Below are positions 35,190 to 43,257 of a DNA stretch of 64,000 nucleotides, one piece after another. The DNA comes from an uncultured Bacteroidota bacterium (lineage in GTDB: Bacteria; Bacteroidota; Bacteroidia; Bacteroidales; UBA12481), in NCBI GenBank assembly GCA_903851365.1, contig CAINOB010000059.1, positions 56,218-120,217 on the forward strand, read 5' to 3'. The number at the start of each line of letters is the position of its first letter. Position 1 is the stretch's first letter. The notes beneath the pieces were generated by a model. It was not told where the DNA came from and did no database searches. It saw only the letters and a list, made by a program, of their open reading frames with translations. The position numbers were made by a program, and so were the translations under genes.

Positions 35190-36195
35190 TAAATTCGTTG
35201 CCGATCTTGCGAGCGCGAACTGGCTTATCAAGGTCGATGCCTAAAGCTAAACCGATATCAACCAATAGGTTCCAACCAGCAGCAAGTTCTACGTACGACG
35301 ACATTCTGCCTCCATCGGGTATGATAATAGTCGGGAATGACGTTTGGTGTGAGGATATGGCGATGACCTTCATGCCGACACCTTTGACCAGGCATTCCAT
35401 AAATTTTTCTTCTTCGCTGACAAATGGCTCCACAATGATAACCACCTCATTTTTATCCATTACTTCCTCGATTCCATGAACTGCGTAAGTTCCCTCGAGA
35501 AAATCTGATTTCTTCCTGGTGATTTCGTTGGTTTTCAGAGTTAATTCTTCCACTACCCCATTATTGCGTCCGGCGAAATATATCATATCAGCATTTTTGG
35601 CCGATTGAACTATTTCCGGGTCAATTTCAAGTGTGAGCGCTTTTTCGATATGTTCAGGTAATTCACTGAAACCGCAGTTGCATTTACCAAGCATCTGCCG
35701 GATAACTGCATCATAAAAAAGTCCCTGCTCAATGACCGATTTAGTTGCTGCAACAGCATCTTCCTTGCCGCAATTCAATACATGAGAATGATGAGTCAGG
35801 CTGGCAAGCCGGGTTCCGTTATTAGCGGTTAATCCAAATAATGCATCGTGTTTCTCCTCCTGCAATTTCATGAACAGGCGGATCACCTCTTTTGTCTGAC
35901 CAGAGTTGGATGCGCCGAAAACGGCAAAATCAGCGAGCTTATATTCGATAGCCTGTGTGGAGCCTTCGGTGAAAATCGATAATGGTCCGCCCCATTTCAT
36001 GTTATCGTACATAGCTCTTTTAGCAGGAAAAATCCGGCTGCTGCCTTCACCTGTCAGGAAAAGGCCTTTTTTTGCTTTAGCCATTTCAGCAAATGGCGCA
36101 GCTACTGCAGGGTCGAATTTCCTTGCCACCTCAGTGGTTTCGAGCATCTCGCGAACCAGGGCGTATTTAGCGTACTTTGGGTTGGTTAGGTTCAT
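35182..36195 (-). CDS. SIS-domain sugar isomerase/deaminase-like protein
   Basis: The product has 337 residues with two SIS domains. GLFLTGEGSSRIFPA and the ASNSGQTKEVI segment (SNSGxT phosphosugar-binding loop) lie in the first; the second is around IYFAGRNNGVVEELTLK. It resembles the isomerase half of GlmS and AgaS-type enzymes but lacks the glutaminase domain. Probably acts on an amino-sugar or hexose phosphate. It is in the same direction as the PIG-L and PFK genes, 128 bases away, with repeat modules between. Confidence 0.82.
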   Translation of the reverse strand: MNLTNPKYAKYALVREMLETTEVARKFDPAVAAPFAEMAKAKKGLFLTGEGSSRIFPAKRAMYDNMKWGGPLSIFTEGSTQAIEYKLADFAVFGASNSGQTKEVIRLFMKLQEEKHDALFGLTANNGTRLASLTHHSHVLNCGKEDAVAATKSVIEQGLFYDAVIRQMLGKCNCGFSELPEHIEKALTLEIDPEIVQSAKNADMIYFAGRNNGVVEELTLKTNEITRKKSDFLEGTYAVHGIEEVMDKNEVVIIVEPFVSEEEKFMECLVKGVGMKVIAISSHQTSFPTIIIPDGGRMSSYVELAAGWNLLVDIGLALGIDLDKPVRARKIGNEFII

Positions 36196-36231
36196 AATTG
36201 AATTTATTTTCTTGGGTCTGATTTCTAAATT

Positions 36232-36326
36232 ATGTTCGCTGCACTCACTAATTATTAATTAGCGCGAAGCGCATAATTGGTGAGCGCAGCGAGCATAGTT
36301 AGCGAACGAAGTGAGCATAGTCATTA
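36232..36326 (-). repeat. GC-rich stop/mini-hairpin modules after the PIG-L gene
   Basis: Read on the minus strand the array begins at the PIG-L stop TAA (36326-36324), followed by modules such as TGCTCACTTCGTTCGCTAAC, TGCTCGCTGCGCTCACCAAT and TGCGCTTCGCGCTAAT. Each has an nnGCTnCGCnC core that can fold into a tiny hairpin and is joined by a TAA/CAA-containing linker. Confidence 0.6.
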
Positions 36327-37088
36327 CAAATATTTAACAAACCGGCTGAGCTCCTCCTGCAGTACCGGGTCTTTCTGGAACCCGCCTCCAAGATGCTGCC
36401 AGAATACTTCGGCATAATCCACGCCGACCATCGTGCCATAATCTTTATTACCTTGATAAACAACCCCGAAAAAGTCATCCATCTTGTGCATCACCTTCAT
36501 CAGATCTTTCTGTGATTCATGATGTTGCAACATCTCCTGCTTGGTATCCATTACCGAAGTAACATCCACCATGAAATGCGGTTTCGCAATGGGTGCCCCG
36601 ATAGGATCAGTGAGAGTCAACGGAGCGGTATGATATAGGAGTGGAGTAATATCGAGTGGCGCTTCCGGTACCGGAACATTCGGCAGTGTGGCTACCATAG
36701 CCGCTGCTTCAACAATATTGCAGGTAGTACGATGATCGGTATGGTAATCCATCGGAAGGTGAGTCATAACAATTCCGGCTTTGTATTCCCGAATAATTCG
36801 GGTCACATCCAACCGGAAATCAACGGTATCAAAAAGGTATCCATCGCGACCGCCTAAGCAGATATATACGGCATCAAGAACAGCAGCGGCCTTACGGGCC
36901 TCTTCGCGGCGAATAGCAATAGTTTTATCCTCGGTGGAACCAATTCCTCCCATACCGCCAGCGGTAAGGGTAACAATCACGATTTTGTAACCATGATCTT
37001 TGAGCAGCTTCAATGTGCCGGCACACCAGGCTTCTGTATCATCCGGATGCGCATGCACCGAAACAACGACATTATTAAATTTTCGCAT
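36324..37088 (-). CDS. PIG-L/LmbE-family deacetylase
   Basis: The product has 254 residues. The zinc motif is HAHPDDTEAW near residue 12, with the later MDYHTDHRTT segment supplying further His/Asp residues. The family removes acetyl groups from N-acetylglucosamine-type substrates. There is no signal peptide, so it is cytoplasmic. Its start overlaps the PFK stop (TAATG), so the two are translationally coupled, suggesting a joint amino-sugar to glycolysis route with the SIS protein. Confidence 0.88.
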   Translation of the reverse strand: MRKFNNVVVSVHAHPDDTEAWCAGTLKLLKDHGYKIVIVTLTAGGMGGIGSTEDKTIAIRREEARKAAAVLDAVYICLGGRDGYLFDTVDFRLDVTRIIREYKAGIVMTHLPMDYHTDHRTTCNIVEAAAMVATLPNVPVPEAPLDITPLLYHTAPLTLTDPIGAPIAKPHFMVDVTSVMDTKQEMLQHHESQKDLMKVMHKMDDFFGVVYQGNKDYGTMVGVDYAEVFWQHLGGGFQKDPVLQEELSRFVKYL

Positions 37089-38272
37089 TATTTAAATTTT
37101 ACAAAATCAGGCAAATCTCCAATCAGGGGGCGAATATAATCCAAAAAGGCGGGGCTCACAAAATTCCCGGCTTCATTAAAATACTCGCGTGGCATTGGTT
37201 TTGCCTTCACTGCAACCTCATGCAGCGGGATCTTACCAAAGGTGCTTTCGTATGGATCATTCGACAATCTTTCGATGGTAACCATGTTTCCGGTTTCACC
37301 TTCAAGAGCAAGACGTACGGCTTCCTGTCCGGCAGCATAAGCTTCGAGCTGGTCCAGCTCAACCGAGCGTGCAAAATCCGACATAATCAGAGATTCCGTG
37401 ATCTGAAACTCACCACGAAAACCAAACTCCTTGCTGATCATCTGGTGCAGGTTAAGTCCAACGCTTGCCCCACCCATTGCTCCAAACTCGGTGTTATTGA
37501 ATTTATCCTTCGTCTGTGAAGCGCTGACTGGTGTACCATCAGCATACTTTAATCCCTCTCCGCATACGACCGAAACATAACCGTATTTCTTGTAAGCTCC
37601 GTCCACATCTGCCAGAAACTTATCACGATCGAAAGTAAATTCCGGACAGTAAATCAAGTGCGGGGCATCATCTTCATGTAACTTGCCTGCTGCCGTTGCT
37701 GCTCCCAACCATCCTGCATCACGGCCAATAGTCTGATAAACAACAAACTGATCAACTTTTTTCATATCCCTGGCCAAAACACCTGCCTGCATCACATTGA
37801 GGATATTGCTTCGGGCTGCCGATGGAAATCCGGGAGTATGATCTGTTCCGAACAGGTCATTATCAACAGTCTTCGGAATGCCGATGCCGGTTAGTTCATA
37901 ACCTTCCTTTCGGCAGTGTGTCTCCACACGGTTGATGGTATCCATGGTATCATTTCCCCCGATGAGGAAGAAGTACCTGATATCATATTTTTTCAGCACC
38001 TCCATGATTTTCGGGAAATCCTCCTCTTTCAGCTTATGTCGCGAAGATCCCAACGCCGATCCTGGGGTATAACGCAAGCCTTTGATCAGCTCCTTCGGCT
38101 GTTCGCTAATGTTGATGAGCCATTCATTCATGAATCCCTCAATACCATATCGCATGCCGTAAAGCGTGCCAAAACTTTCTGATTTTCTGATGGCTTTCGC
38201 AACTCCTGATAAACTGGAATTGATCACCGATGTTGGTCCGCCGGATTGGCCTATTACACAATTACCCTTCAT
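37088..38272 (-). CDS. 6-phosphofructokinase, probably pyrophosphate-dependent
   Basis: The product has 394 residues. GQSGGPTSVIN binds the phosphoryl donor. In the donor-deciding loop the sequence is GGNDTMD, with Asp where ATP enzymes have Gly, and PKTVDND has Lys where ATP enzymes have Gly. Both residues are those of PPi-dependent PFKs. It would make fructose-1,6-bisphosphate reversibly from fructose-6-phosphate and PPi. It is the first gene of the PFK/PIG-L pair. Confidence 0.9.
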   Translation of the reverse strand: MKGNCVIGQSGGPTSVINSSLSGVAKAIRKSESFGTLYGMRYGIEGFMNEWLINISEQPKELIKGLRYTPGSALGSSRHKLKEEDFPKIMEVLKKYDIRYFFLIGGNDTMDTINRVETHCRKEGYELTGIGIPKTVDNDLFGTDHTPGFPSAARSNILNVMQAGVLARDMKKVDQFVVYQTIGRDAGWLGAATAAGKLHEDDAPHLIYCPEFTFDRDKFLADVDGAYKKYGYVSVVCGEGLKYADGTPVSASQTKDKFNNTEFGAMGGASVGLNLHQMISKEFGFRGEFQITESLIMSDFARSVELDQLEAYAAGQEAVRLALEGETGNMVTIERLSNDPYESTFGKIPLHEVAVKAKPMPREYFNEAGNFVSPAFLDYIRPLIGDLPDFVKFK

Positions 38273-38320
38273 GCTTTAATCGTAATTCGTTATTATTTGA
38301 CACTTTTTCCTTTGATGTCC

Positions 38321-38546
38321 CTTCGCGCTAAATATGCTCACTGCGTTCGCTAATTGTCGCTTCGCTCCTAAATGGTTCGCCTTCGGCTCACTAAATAAAG
38401 AATTTAACAAAGCGCCAAAGATAAGGATTGTGAAACAATTAGCGAGGCGTAGCCGAGCATAATTAGTGAGCGAAGCGAACCTATTAGTGAGCCGCAGGCG
38501 AACCTCTTAGGAGCGCAGCGACCTTTTAGCGCGCAGCGAAGCGAAG
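38321..38546. repeat. Two facing arrays of GC-rich stop/mini-hairpin modules
   Basis: From 38321 to about 38396 the modules read on the plus strand (TTCGCGCTAAA, CTCACTGCGTTCGCTAAT, TCGCTTCGCTCCTAAA, TTCGCCTTCGGCTCACTAAA). From about 38434 to 38546 the same modules are on the minus strand. The two halves form a long imperfect inverted repeat. The minus array begins inside the CBM9 gene and supplies its last codons (RFAAR) and its TAA stop. No plus-strand gene ends at the other half. Confidence 0.6.
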
Positions 38547-39185
38547 CGTTCCGAAGTACTCCGGCCGGTGATAATCCGGATTGGGCGTTCCAACCGGATT
38601 CCAGGTCAGGTAATGCGGCCGGGTAAGCTTATCTCCACACTTGTAAAAATTTGCCTTGAATATCTTTCCGGGCAATGACTTAATATCCTTGCCAGCGAAA
38701 GATTCAAGTGGGATGGCAATAGTTAATTCCCAATACTGTTCTCCGGTTTTCTCATCAAAAGGTGTACTTCCCATCGTTCCCAGCCGACGAATTTTGCTGA
38801 TGTATTCCGGATCCACCGGTTTGCTGTCGGCCCGGCCTGTTCCCTTGCCTTCCAGACAGGTGCCGATTGGGTTGAATTCGAAATTATAATAGATACCATC
38901 TGAATCAGGCGATACAAAAAACTCTACGCAGGAATCTTCACATACCGATTGGTTGGATTTTCCTTTTTGAGCCATAACATATTGCTCATGAACATAATAC
39001 TTAATATAAATCTCTTTTTCGCCATAACCGATATTGAACCTGACTTTAGGCTGATAGTCATATCCCGGCCAGTTTACACAGTCGATGGTATTACCCTCGC
39101 CAAGCTTATCCAAAGCTTTTGAAACTTCCGTCATTTCCGGAATCAGGGACGACAAGATTAAATATGGAACCAGAATGGATTTCAT
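38526..39185 (-). CDS. CBM9-like carbohydrate-binding protein
   Basis: The product has 219 residues. A weak signal sequence (SILVPYLILSSL) is followed by a domain resembling CBM9: VCEDSCVEFFVSPDSDGIYYNFEFNPIGTCLEG and the end YLTWNPVGTPNPDYHRPEYFGTLRF are the usual CBM9 strands. It probably binds a sugar outside the cytoplasm; no catalytic part is seen. It lies 53 bases after the ROK gene in the GH125/ROK/CBM9 series. The final RFAAR residues come from repeat sequence. Confidence 0.75.
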   Translation of the reverse strand: MKSILVPYLILSSLIPEMTEVSKALDKLGEGNTIDCVNWPGYDYQPKVRFNIGYGEKEIYIKYYVHEQYVMAQKGKSNQSVCEDSCVEFFVSPDSDGIYYNFEFNPIGTCLEGKGTGRADSKPVDPEYISKIRRLGTMGSTPFDEKTGEQYWELTIAIPLESFAGKDIKSLPGKIFKANFYKCGDKLTRPHYLTWNPVGTPNPDYHRPEYFGTLRFAAR

Positions 39186-39193
39186 TATAAGAG

Positions 39194-39230
39194 AATGTGT
39201 TAATGTGCTGATGTGCTAATGTGCTAATTA
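39194..39230 (+). repeat. AATGTGCT octad array
   Basis: Units AATGTGTT, AATGTGCT, GATGTGCT, AATGTGCT, AATTA between the ROK and CBM9 genes. The unit is the same one found at the GH92 and GH125 stop codons, in the opposite orientation relative to the flanking genes. It begins nine bases past the ROK stop. Confidence 0.6.
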
Positions 39231-39238
39231 AAAAATCG

Positions 39239-40195
39239 CTAACTTATTGCTTTAACAGCGAGCGCGCTCGCACCCAAAATAGCGGCATCGGCTTCGCTCA
39301 GGCAGGAAGGAATGATCTTAAATGATTTTCGGTAATACCCCATGATGTTCTCGTCAACAAAGCGGTTCAGCGGATCGAGAAGCAGATCCCCTGATTGTGC
39401 AAGTCCGCCAAAAAGGAATATTGCTTCAGGACTGCAAAATGCTGCCGCATTGTTAATTGCAGTGCCCAGCATCTCAGCTGTCTGCTCAAAAGCGGCCAGA
39501 GCAATCTGGTCCCCTTTATCGGCAGCTTCGGCGATCATTTTAGAAGTCAGACTATCGAACGGGATTTTTCGAAGCGGGCTGGGATCACGTCTCTCGGCAA
39601 ACAGTTCCTGAACGGTTTTCACTATGCCGGTTGCTGAAACATAAGTCTCCAGACAACCTTCGCGCCCGCAACCGCATTCGCGGCCGAATGGCTCCATGGT
39701 CAGATGACCCATTTCCCCGGCAAACCCGGTTTTTCCGTAAACAAGCTCACCATTAAACACTATACCGCTGCCCAAACCTGTCCCTAAGGTCAGGATGATG
39801 AAGTTTTTCATTCCTTTGGCACCTCCGTAAATCATTTCACCAAGGGCTGCCGCATTTGCATCATTAGTCAGAACCACCGGTATCGGAAAAAATTTCCTGA
39901 GCATATCACAAAGCGGAACAACACCTTTCCACGCCAGGTTTGGCGCCTGCTCTATTGTTCCCTTGAGGTAATTACCGTTGGGGGCGCCAATTCCTATCGC
40001 TGCCAATTCAACCTCTCCCGATTTTTCCAGAAGTCTCCGGATCTCAGCATCCAAAGCAGCAACAAATGCTGCGATTTTTGGATAATCAGTGGTGGTAATC
40101 CTGCTGTTGGCCAGAATTTTTCCATCCGCATTCACTACTCCAATTTTGGTATTGGTTCCACCTATATCGATGCCCACAGTTACTTTTTGTTTCAT
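39239..40195 (-). CDS. ROK-family sugar kinase (second copy)
   Basis: The product has 318 residues. It carries GIDIGGTNTKIGVV, NDANAAALGE, LGTGLGSGIVF and the zinc signature CGCGREGCLETY. It is strikingly similar along its whole length to the ROK protein at 24909-25880. It lacks a DNA-binding domain, so it is a kinase. It is 48 bases downstream of the GH125 mannosidase gene on the same strand. Mannose or another hexose is the likely substrate. Confidence 0.88.
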   Translation of the reverse strand: MKQKVTVGIDIGGTNTKIGVVNADGKILANSRITTTDYPKIAAFVAALDAEIRRLLEKSGEVELAAIGIGAPNGNYLKGTIEQAPNLAWKGVVPLCDMLRKFFPIPVVLTNDANAAALGEMIYGGAKGMKNFIILTLGTGLGSGIVFNGELVYGKTGFAGEMGHLTMEPFGRECGCGREGCLETYVSATGIVKTVQELFAERRDPSPLRKIPFDSLTSKMIAEAADKGDQIALAAFEQTAEMLGTAINNAAAFCSPEAIFLFGGLAQSGDLLLDPLNRFVDENIMGYYRKSFKIIPSCLSEADAAILGASALAVKAIS

Positions 40196-40225
40196 AGCTT
40201 AGGTATTTTGTTTGTTTTGTTTTTT

Positions 40226-40246
40226 CATTGGCACATTAACACATTA
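40226..40246 (-). repeat. TAATGTGC octads containing the GH125 stop codon
   Basis: On the minus strand: TAATGTGT, TAATGTGC, CAATG. The first TAA (40246-40244) is the GH125 stop; the second TAA is in a different frame. Confidence 0.65.
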
Positions 40247-41668
40247 CAAAAGTCCCGGTTGCTCGACATGAACTTTCATGATCAACTCTCCAAATAATGT
40301 ATTTGCCCAGGCAAACCATTTTCGGGTAAAATTAGATGCGTCATCTTTATGAAACGATTCATGCATGAATCCGGTTCCTGCATGAGTAGATTTCAGTGTA
40401 TTCAGGCAGAACCTGATCTCTTCAGGATCTTTCGATGTTAGCGCACGCATAGTGATTCCCAGTGGCCAGATCATATCAATTCCTGAATGCGGACCTCCCT
40501 GCCCCTCGGCAGACTTACCTTTATAGTAATAGGGATTTGATGCGCTCAGGAGAAATTTTCGGGTATTTCTGTAGTTCTCATCTGAAGGATTCAACCCGGT
40601 AAGATAGGGGATCGATAAAAGGCTCGGCACATTGGCATCATCCATATAAAGACTGTTACCAAAGCCATCGACCTCGAAAGCAAACATCTTCCCAAAATTC
40701 AGATGTTCAGAAATTGCATATTCATGAATAGCCTTCTCAACTTCGTCGGCCAGATCGCCTGCATCTTTCGCCATCGGTGCATTTCCCCGGACCTTGACCA
40801 GCAGCTCGGCCAATTGGCGCAGACTGGTCACGGCAAACAGGTTCGACGGAATCAGAAAAGGATAGATGGTAGCGTCATCCGATGGACGGAAAATGGAGCA
40901 GATCATACCCACCGGACGTATTGGATTTCCATATCCTCCACCTGCCACTGTATCTGTCTGCCAACCCGTAACACGCTGAAATTTATAGGGTCCGCGATCC
41001 TTCTTACGTTGTTGAACCCTGAATGTCTGCAGTACCAAACCCATTGCCTTTTCCCAATCGCTATCGAACGCAGTAGTCTCCCCTGTTGATTTCCAGAATC
41101 CATAAGCCAGGCGGATGGGGTAACATAAAGAATCAACCTCCCATTTCCGTTCATGAAGCTCCGGTTTCATATCAGTCAGATCACCTTTCCAGGGGCTCTC
41201 AGCCGGACCATCATTAAAGGCATTTGCATAAGGATCGATAAGGATGCATTTACTCTGGCGATGAATCACACCGGCAAGCAACTTCTTAAGTTTCGCATCT
41301 TTGGAGGCAAGCGGCAGATAAGGCCACACCTGAGCCGACGAGTCGCGCAGCCACATGGCGTGGATATCACCCGTAATAACAAATGTATCGGGTTTACCAT
41401 CCTTTTCGGAGTAGGTAACCGTGGTATCCAGTGTATTTGGGAAGCAGTTTGCAAAAAGCCACCCCATTTCAGGGTCCTTAATTGAAGCCGAAATATCTCT
41501 GATCGTTGCCTCAACGGCCTCTGAAACAAACTTCCTCTGGCCAACTGGAGGACGTTTGGATTCATAGGCAAGACCTGATATGGATCGGGAAAACCCGGTG
41601 GTTCCGCCGGCTAAAATAGCTCCCCCGGCCAAACCGGTCGATTTGATGAAGTTTCGTCTGTTTACCAT
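40244..41668 (-). CDS. GH125 exo-alpha-1,6-mannosidase, Tat-exported
   Basis: The product has 474 residues. A twin-arginine start (NRRNFIKSTGLAGG) indicates export. ITGDIHAMWLRDSSAQVWPY (about residues 98-117) is the GH125 hallmark, with the catalytic Asp in MWLRDS, and GPHSGIDMIWPLG and the late GFMHESF segments are also typical. GH125 enzymes are metal-independent and cleave alpha-1,6-mannosidic bonds. This complements GH92, so high-mannose glycans are a likely target. Confidence 0.92.
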   Translation of the reverse strand: MVNRRNFIKSTGLAGGAILAGGTTGFSRSISGLAYESKRPPVGQRKFVSEAVEATIRDISASIKDPEMGWLFANCFPNTLDTTVTYSEKDGKPDTFVITGDIHAMWLRDSSAQVWPYLPLASKDAKLKKLLAGVIHRQSKCILIDPYANAFNDGPAESPWKGDLTDMKPELHERKWEVDSLCYPIRLAYGFWKSTGETTAFDSDWEKAMGLVLQTFRVQQRKKDRGPYKFQRVTGWQTDTVAGGGYGNPIRPVGMICSIFRPSDDATIYPFLIPSNLFAVTSLRQLAELLVKVRGNAPMAKDAGDLADEVEKAIHEYAISEHLNFGKMFAFEVDGFGNSLYMDDANVPSLLSIPYLTGLNPSDENYRNTRKFLLSASNPYYYKGKSAEGQGGPHSGIDMIWPLGITMRALTSKDPEEIRFCLNTLKSTHAGTGFMHESFHKDDASNFTRKWFAWANTLFGELIMKVHVEQPGLL

Positions 41669-41688
41669 ACTTTGAAAACGGTTTAGGC

Positions 41689-43140
41689 TTAAGGTTCCGT
41701 TGAAAAAATCAGGCGTACCATCGCACCCAGATTAATCAGCTTCAATACCATGGCCAGGATCATTGCCACTGCCAGCATTCCGATGAAACTGATCCACCAG
41801 GTAACTTCCAGATGATGTGCACCCAAGGCAAGTAGAATTACTCCTGCGATATATACTATTAATCTTACTATCAACCCCTTATCTAATCCGAATTTAAATT
41901 TTACCGCTGCAACAACATATTGAGAGAATCCTGCAAATCCCTGAGTTGCCAAACAGGCAATGGCGGCACCGAAGGCCTGATATTTTGGTATCAATAAATA
42001 ATTGAGTAAAATATTTACTGCCAATGCGATAGCCGAAGTAATATTCAAAATTTTCAGGCTCCCGTTGGCCGTCAGCAAGGTTCCGTAAATAATCGTTCCA
42101 GCCATTCCCAGGAAAGAAAACATTAAAATTCCGAAGAACTGCGATGATTCACCAACGTTCTTATCATAAAGCAAATCCATGATATCAACCCGATATACCT
42201 GTGAACCAATAGCCAAAGCGATTGTTGGGACAAACAATAAAAGGGAACTTAACAGCGTAAGTCCGTGTATGTCACTCTTTTCCTTGATCATTTTACTGAA
42301 CATCGGCAGCAACAGCACGGCAAAAAGAAGTGCAAACTGGTAGGTGGCATCAAAAAGGCGGAACCCGTTGGCATAGATACTCACTGCTTTGTGTCCGAAA
42401 TCCTGAGGTTTGATCATGTTGCCAAGCATAATAACATCTACCCGGGTATAAGCGACCATGAGTATGGCCAGCAATGCGTAAGGCCATGATTGCCTTATCA
42501 CCACCAGGAAAAACTTATGATCGTAACGCAATTTTGGAAATTTGGATTTCCAGGCAACGATGAGAAAACATATAACCGCAGTAACAAGATATGCTGCAGT
42601 CTGCGCATAAATGAACCATGCTATACTAAAGGTGATTCCACTGATCTTCCCCCAGATAAGAATAGCGCAAAACCCGATCATCAAAGCCCGGTCGAGTACC
42701 GAGATAACCGAATTTGCTGTGTGCATCTGCATTCCGGCAATGTTTGACCTGAGATATAAAGTAAATGAAACCAGCATCTGGCCGAAAACAAGGAAAAACA
42801 GGAGCATCATATTCTTGCTCGAATAGCCTAAAATCAGGGCAATGCCGTATGCAGTCAATCCGTAAAGCAGTGCCAGGATGAACTTTAAAATGACAATGCT
42901 GGAAAAATATTTTTGCAGAAGATGGTGATTCTGAGAAATATGACGGTTATTATAATTGGTCAGACCTAAATCAAAAAGGATACTCAGAATGAATGACAAA
43001 TTGAATAGAATATTATACAATCCGTATTCTGCCTCAAACAGGTTTTGAACGTGCCGATCAATACCGAATATCCATAACGGCTTGATCAGTAAGTTCAAGA
43101 GTATAATCAGGACAAGATTCGTGATGAATTTTCTCTTCAA
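41689..43140 (-). CDS. Polysaccharide flippase (Wzx/MATE-like)
   Basis: The product has 483 residues and about 12-14 membrane helices. The early YNILFNLSFILSILFDLGLTNYNNR and later LLAILMVAYTRVDVIMLG segments match the oligosaccharide flippase family. No ATG exists near the start; I chose the TTG at 43140 because GGAG lies five bases before it and a promoter -7 element lies about 50 bases upstream. Moves lipid-linked glycans across the inner membrane, perhaps with the GT4 and WecA-like enzymes. Confidence 0.82.
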   Translation of the reverse strand: MKRKFITNLVLIILLNLLIKPLWIFGIDRHVQNLFEAEYGLYNILFNLSFILSILFDLGLTNYNNRHISQNHHLLQKYFSSIVILKFILALLYGLTAYGIALILGYSSKNMMLLFFLVFGQMLVSFTLYLRSNIAGMQMHTANSVISVLDRALMIGFCAILIWGKISGITFSIAWFIYAQTAAYLVTAVICFLIVAWKSKFPKLRYDHKFFLVVIRQSWPYALLAILMVAYTRVDVIMLGNMIKPQDFGHKAVSIYANGFRLFDATYQFALLFAVLLLPMFSKMIKEKSDIHGLTLLSSLLLFVPTIALAIGSQVYRVDIMDLLYDKNVGESSQFFGILMFSFLGMAGTIIYGTLLTANGSLKILNITSAIALAVNILLNYLLIPKYQAFGAAIACLATQGFAGFSQYVVAAVKFKFGLDKGLIVRLIVYIAGVILLALGAHHLEVTWWISFIGMLAVAMILAMVLKLINLGAMVRLIFSTEP

Positions 43141-43190
43141 TGTTCTCCGTCTTAACAGTCCATCCGGGAATACCCGGCTTTTATTGGTTC

Positions 43191-43198
43191 CAAATGTA
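43191..43198 (-). promoter_or_regulatory. Bacteroidota -7 promoter element TACATTTG
   Basis: On the minus strand TACATTTG matches TAnnTTTG, giving a predicted leader of about 46 bases to the TTG start of the flippase gene. It supports that start. Confidence 0.45.
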
Positions 43199-43257
43199 GT
43201 AAATTTAGGTGTTGAAAAAGTTGTGGAAATATCAGGTATAACCCTAAATCTGTCAAC

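Noticed and set aside
38321..38546. Regularly spaced repeats that might be a CRISPR array
   Set aside because: Units are only 17-23 bases with no unique spacers, occur in both orientations, and no cas genes are present.
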